A stretch of 6,523 bases of DNA. Source: Candidatus Heimdallarchaeota archaeon (GTDB lineage: Archaea; Asgardarchaeota; Heimdallarchaeia; Hodarchaeales; S146-22). A program made the translations under genes and the position numbers. Shown here piece after piece: positions 4,707 to 6,523 of this stretch. The notes below the pieces were generated by a model. The model saw nothing but the letters and a program-made list of their open reading frames with translations, was not told the origin of the DNA and searched no databases. The stretch spans positions 1-6,523 of the forward strand of contig WAPZ01000364.1 of assembly GCA_015520535.1 (NCBI GenBank). The letters are read 5' to 3'. Each line of letters starts with the position of its first letter. The stretch's first letter is position 1.

Positions 4707-5921
4707 TTATTTTTTTGGAATGTAATAGAAGGGATACATATCTAGGTCAAGGTCTATGATTTTTCGGGTAATAATTTGATAATTTTGGATGATTTCTTCA
4801 GCTATAGCTTGGATGTCTGAGGAGTTAGCTTCGTCGGCAGTTGTTATGAAAATGTCACAGTCTGTTATTGGTTTGCCGATGGTAGAAACTAACGCTACTG
4901 TGTTTTTAACGCCAAGTTCTTCATAGATTTTTCGTGCGATTAAGGTTGCCCATACGTTATAAAAATTTCCAACATGCTTATTGGGGTTTTTACCGGCAAT
5001 AGCTTCGAGTGTCTGTGGTCGATAGGGTGCAATGACACCAGTTATACGATTTCCTCTGCCAACCGCTCCATCATCACCCTGTTCCAAGCTTGTTCCAGTA
5101 ACAGTCAAATAAAAAACGTTTTGCTCATCAATATCGGCTGTATTGACGTATATATTTTCTAAAGGGAGTTTAACAAATTTAGCAATATCCTCATGGAGCT
5201 GTGAACGATAATTAATGTATTCTTCGGGTGTTTCAATTTCATGGGCTATAAATGCGGCGGCAACATTCAGAATAATTTCATCATCGATTCGTCGGGCCAT
5301 AATTTTGATGTCGGGACCCAACCATGAATGTCGCTGGCGATATTCAGTATTTAGATATGTTTCCAAGGAAGTGACCATGTTTTCGACGTGTGACAAGGGT
5401 GCCCAAGAAGTGGCAAAGGAAGTATCATTGGCGTGTGGGACCTCATTGTCAGTTTCATAATTAGCAATAAGATCATCTGAACCGCGTTTTACTTCATTTA
5501 CATCATACAAATATTCTAGACTCGGGACAATCCCATTAAACACTTGTTCAATTGCATTTTTCGCCAGTATGTAAAGCGGAACTTTTTTCAGTTTTTGGAC
5601 TTTACTATTACTCTTATTTGAATCCGTGAATTCTCGAATGGCACGTCCTACAAAATTCACAAATACGGGTTCAGTTTGTTGTCCATCACCAAATTTGACT
5701 TCAGCCGCACCCCCGCTGATAACAACTTTGTCTATATTATGATGTGCAATTCCATTAAAGTGTTCTAAAGTGTATTTTGAATAGAGACTACTAATTAATA
5801 CCGCGATACTATCAGTCAATGAATCTGGATGGCCCATTCCCTTTCGTTCAACAATTTCAATATCGTTTTGATCTACATCGAATCGTGGGTCAGTAGTTAC
5901 TCGGAATCTTCTTTTTACCAT
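4707..5921 (-). CDS. mat: S-adenosylmethionine synthetase, archaeal type (methionine adenosyltransferase)
   Basis: This cytoplasmic enzyme makes S-adenosylmethionine from methionine and ATP, releasing phosphate and diphosphate (EC 2.5.1.6). The 404 residues match the archaeal family (PF01941) in length, about 400. Hallmarks in order: VERKGMGHPDS (24-34), GGAAEVKFGDG (70-80), GRAIREF (92-98), NDTSFATSWAPLS (165-177), GPDIKIMARR (202-211), YVNTADIDEQNVFYLTVTGT (258-277), QGDDGAVGRGNR (281-292) and GKNPNKHVGNFYN (310-322), which carry the acidic and glycine-rich residues of the nucleotide and metal sites. The gene looks intact. NDTSFATSW differs from the NDTSFGVGF I recall for many archaea, a lineage variation. 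The ATG is fixed by GGTGA at 5928-5932, six bases upstream. The CoA-binding gene follows 18 bases after the stop, likely cotranscribed. An inverted repeat at 6007-6026 lies about 90 bases upstream and could take part in regulation. Confidence 0.97.
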   Translation of the reverse strand: MVKRRFRVTTDPRFDVDQNDIEIVERKGMGHPDSLTDSIAVLISSLYSKYTLEHFNGIAHHNIDKVVISGGAAEVKFGDGQQTEPVFVNFVGRAIREFTDSNKSNSKVQKLKKVPLYILAKNAIEQVFNGIVPSLEYLYDVNEVKRGSDDLIANYETDNEVPHANDTSFATSWAPLSHVENMVTSLETYLNTEYRQRHSWLGPDIKIMARRIDDEIILNVAAAFIAHEIETPEEYINYRSQLHEDIAKFVKLPLENIYVNTADIDEQNVFYLTVTGTSLEQGDDGAVGRGNRITGVIAPYRPQTLEAIAGKNPNKHVGNFYNVWATLIARKIYEELGVKNTVALVSTIGKPITDCDIFITTADEANSSDIQAIAEEIIQNYQIITRKIIDLDLDMYPFYYIPKK

Positions 5922-6006
5922 AAAAATTCACCGTTTTCTTCTCACATTTATTACAACTAATCAAAAGAAGGGCTTTAAGAAAGAACGTCATGTAACTACT
6001 TTTTTT

Positions 6007-6026
6007 CACACTTTTAAAAGCGTGTG
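6007..6026. repeat. Bulged inverted repeat in the divergent promoter region
   Basis: CACA at 6007-6010 and TGTG at 6023-6026 flank the perfect palindrome CTTTTAAAAG (6011-6020), with two extra bases (CG) on one side. The core resembles the CTTTTAAAG core of the element at 3409-3423. It could be an operator for the synthetase operon, the hydrolase gene or both. Confidence 0.4.
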
Positions 6027-6094
6027 CCAAAATTATTCGTATTGGAATATGTATGTTTCTACCAAACCTATCCCTAATAGCGGACTAGAAGCAC

Positions 6095-6106
6095 AAAATT
6101 TATTAG
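6095..6106 (+). promoter_or_regulatory. Likely TATA box of the HAD hydrolase gene
   Basis: AAAATTTATTAG lies about 26 bases before a possible transcript start near 6127, giving a leader of about 15 bases that contains the GAGGT ribosome binding site at 6129-6133. Confidence 0.35.
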
Positions 6107-6141
6107 TAAGCGCCAAATATGTTATTTAGAGGTCGATTACC

Positions 6142-6523
6142 GTGCTAAAACTTGTGATTTTTGACTTATTTGATACATTGGTCTATATAGAAACGTTTGA
6201 TCGGGAAACTTCCTTAAAAAAAGCACATAAAGTATTGATTGATGGAGGATATCGCATTCCATATAATGTCTTTCAAGAAAAGTATATAGAAAAAATGGAA
6301 GCCTATTTTGAATGGCGGAAAAAGACCGCAATTGAGCGAACAAATGCTGATATTATTCAAGAAATATTCAAGGAAATGGGAATCTCGGTGGCCTACCAAG
6401 TTGCCGAAAAAGCGGTCAATGCATATTTTGAGGGGTTCACAATCAAATTTTTTCCTCAGGTGAAAGCGGTTCTAGAGGACTTTTCTAAAGACTTTGACCT
6501 ACGTCTCTTATCAAATTTAAGTT
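6142..6523 (+). CDS. HAD-superfamily hydrolase, N-terminal part (cut by window end)
   Basis: The first 127 residues of a HAD-family protein are present; the 3' end lies outside the window. Motif I is at the very N-terminus: LVIFDLFDTLV (4-14), with D8 as the expected nucleophile. The residue two positions later is F10, not the second aspartate of typical phosphatases; such phenylalanine forms occur in haloacid-dehalogenase-like and REG-2-like branches. A helical cap (about 20-105) follows, and motif II is visible as LRLLSNLS at the window end (S125 in SN). Motifs III and IV should lie downstream. The start is GTG: the only upstream in-frame bases lead to a TAG at 6127-6129, and GAGGT at 6129-6133 stands eight bases before it. 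The substrate cannot be told. It is divergent from the S-adenosylmethionine synthetase operon, which does not by itself show a shared pathway. Confidence 0.88.
   Translation, partial: MLKLVIFDLFDTLVYIETFDRETSLKKAHKVLIDGGYRIPYNVFQEKYIEKMEAYFEWRKKTAIERTNADIIQEIFKEMGISVAYQVAEKAVNAYFEGFTIKFFPQVKAVLEDFSKDFDLRLLSNLS

Larger units (their letters stand above)
5922..6141. other. 220-base divergent promoter region
   Basis: This spacer separates the start of the S-adenosylmethionine synthetase gene (minus) from that of the HAD hydrolase gene (plus). It holds the synthetase ribosome binding site GGTGA at 5928-5932, a minus-strand TATA-like TTTCTTAAAG around 5970-5980 at a plausible distance, a T7 run around 5999-6006, an inverted repeat at 6007-6026 and a plus-strand TATA-like box at 6095-6106. 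I see no small gene and no SAM riboswitch-like fold in it. Confidence 0.5.

Noticed and set aside
4974..5162. Plus-strand open frame of 62 codons
   Set aside because: It lies entirely antisense to the well-conserved S-adenosylmethionine synthetase and has no ribosome binding site or recognisable protein character.
5215..5460. Plus-strand open frame of 81 codons
   Set aside because: It is also antisense to the S-adenosylmethionine synthetase; the serine- and isoleucine-rich composition is that of a shadow frame.
5922..6141. SAM riboswitch upstream of the synthetase
   Set aside because: No multi-helix conserved core could be drawn, the 5' leader is probably short, and such riboswitches are essentially bacterial.
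6137..6399. Two minus-strand open frames opposite the HAD gene
   Set aside because: The plus strand carries clear HAD motifs I and II, so these phenylalanine-rich frames are its antisense shadows.

Overview
This is an AT-rich archaeal chromosomal window. The archaeal call rests mainly on one gene: a full-length S-adenosylmethionine synthetase of the archaeal family (PF01941 type), which is unrelated in sequence to bacterial and eukaryotic MetK. Supporting signs are GGTGA/GGAGG-type ribosome binding sites, TATA-like boxes about 25-30 bases before likely transcript starts, and a regulator with Lrp-like winged-helix domains. The AT-rich, intergenic-rich layout with several unrecognised proteins would fit an Asgard or similar uncultured mesophilic archaeon. 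That placement is a guess from general character, not something the sequence proves.

Left region (1-2204): the likely last 27 codons of an unseen upstream gene overlap by GTGA the start of a 493-residue regulator-like protein with two winged-helix domains. This gene runs tail-to-tail into a 248-residue protein of unknown function on the minus strand, and the coding tails overlap by 106 bases. An imperfect palindrome inside the overlap makes both proteins carry a YSPxGEY heptapeptide from the same DNA.

Middle region (2205-4234): a 260-base spacer with a hairpin and a possible gene remnant, a seven-helix membrane protein (minus strand), a 225-base divergent promoter region with a 15-bp perfect inverted repeat in an operator-like position, and a single-pass membrane-anchored protein of unknown function (plus strand). 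A similar TTTGCTTTT...GCAAC element also lies upstream of the 248-residue protein, so these three genes may share a regulator.

Right region (4260-6523): a minus-strand operon of the S-adenosylmethionine synthetase followed 18 bases later by a small CoA-binding (YccU-like) protein, a 220-base spacer with another inverted repeat, and the 5' part of a HAD-family hydrolase on the plus strand, cut by the window end.

Only the synthetase, the CoA-binding protein and the HAD protein can be assigned to families with confidence. No RNA genes, insertion sequences, CRISPR arrays or recognisable defence or secretion systems were seen.
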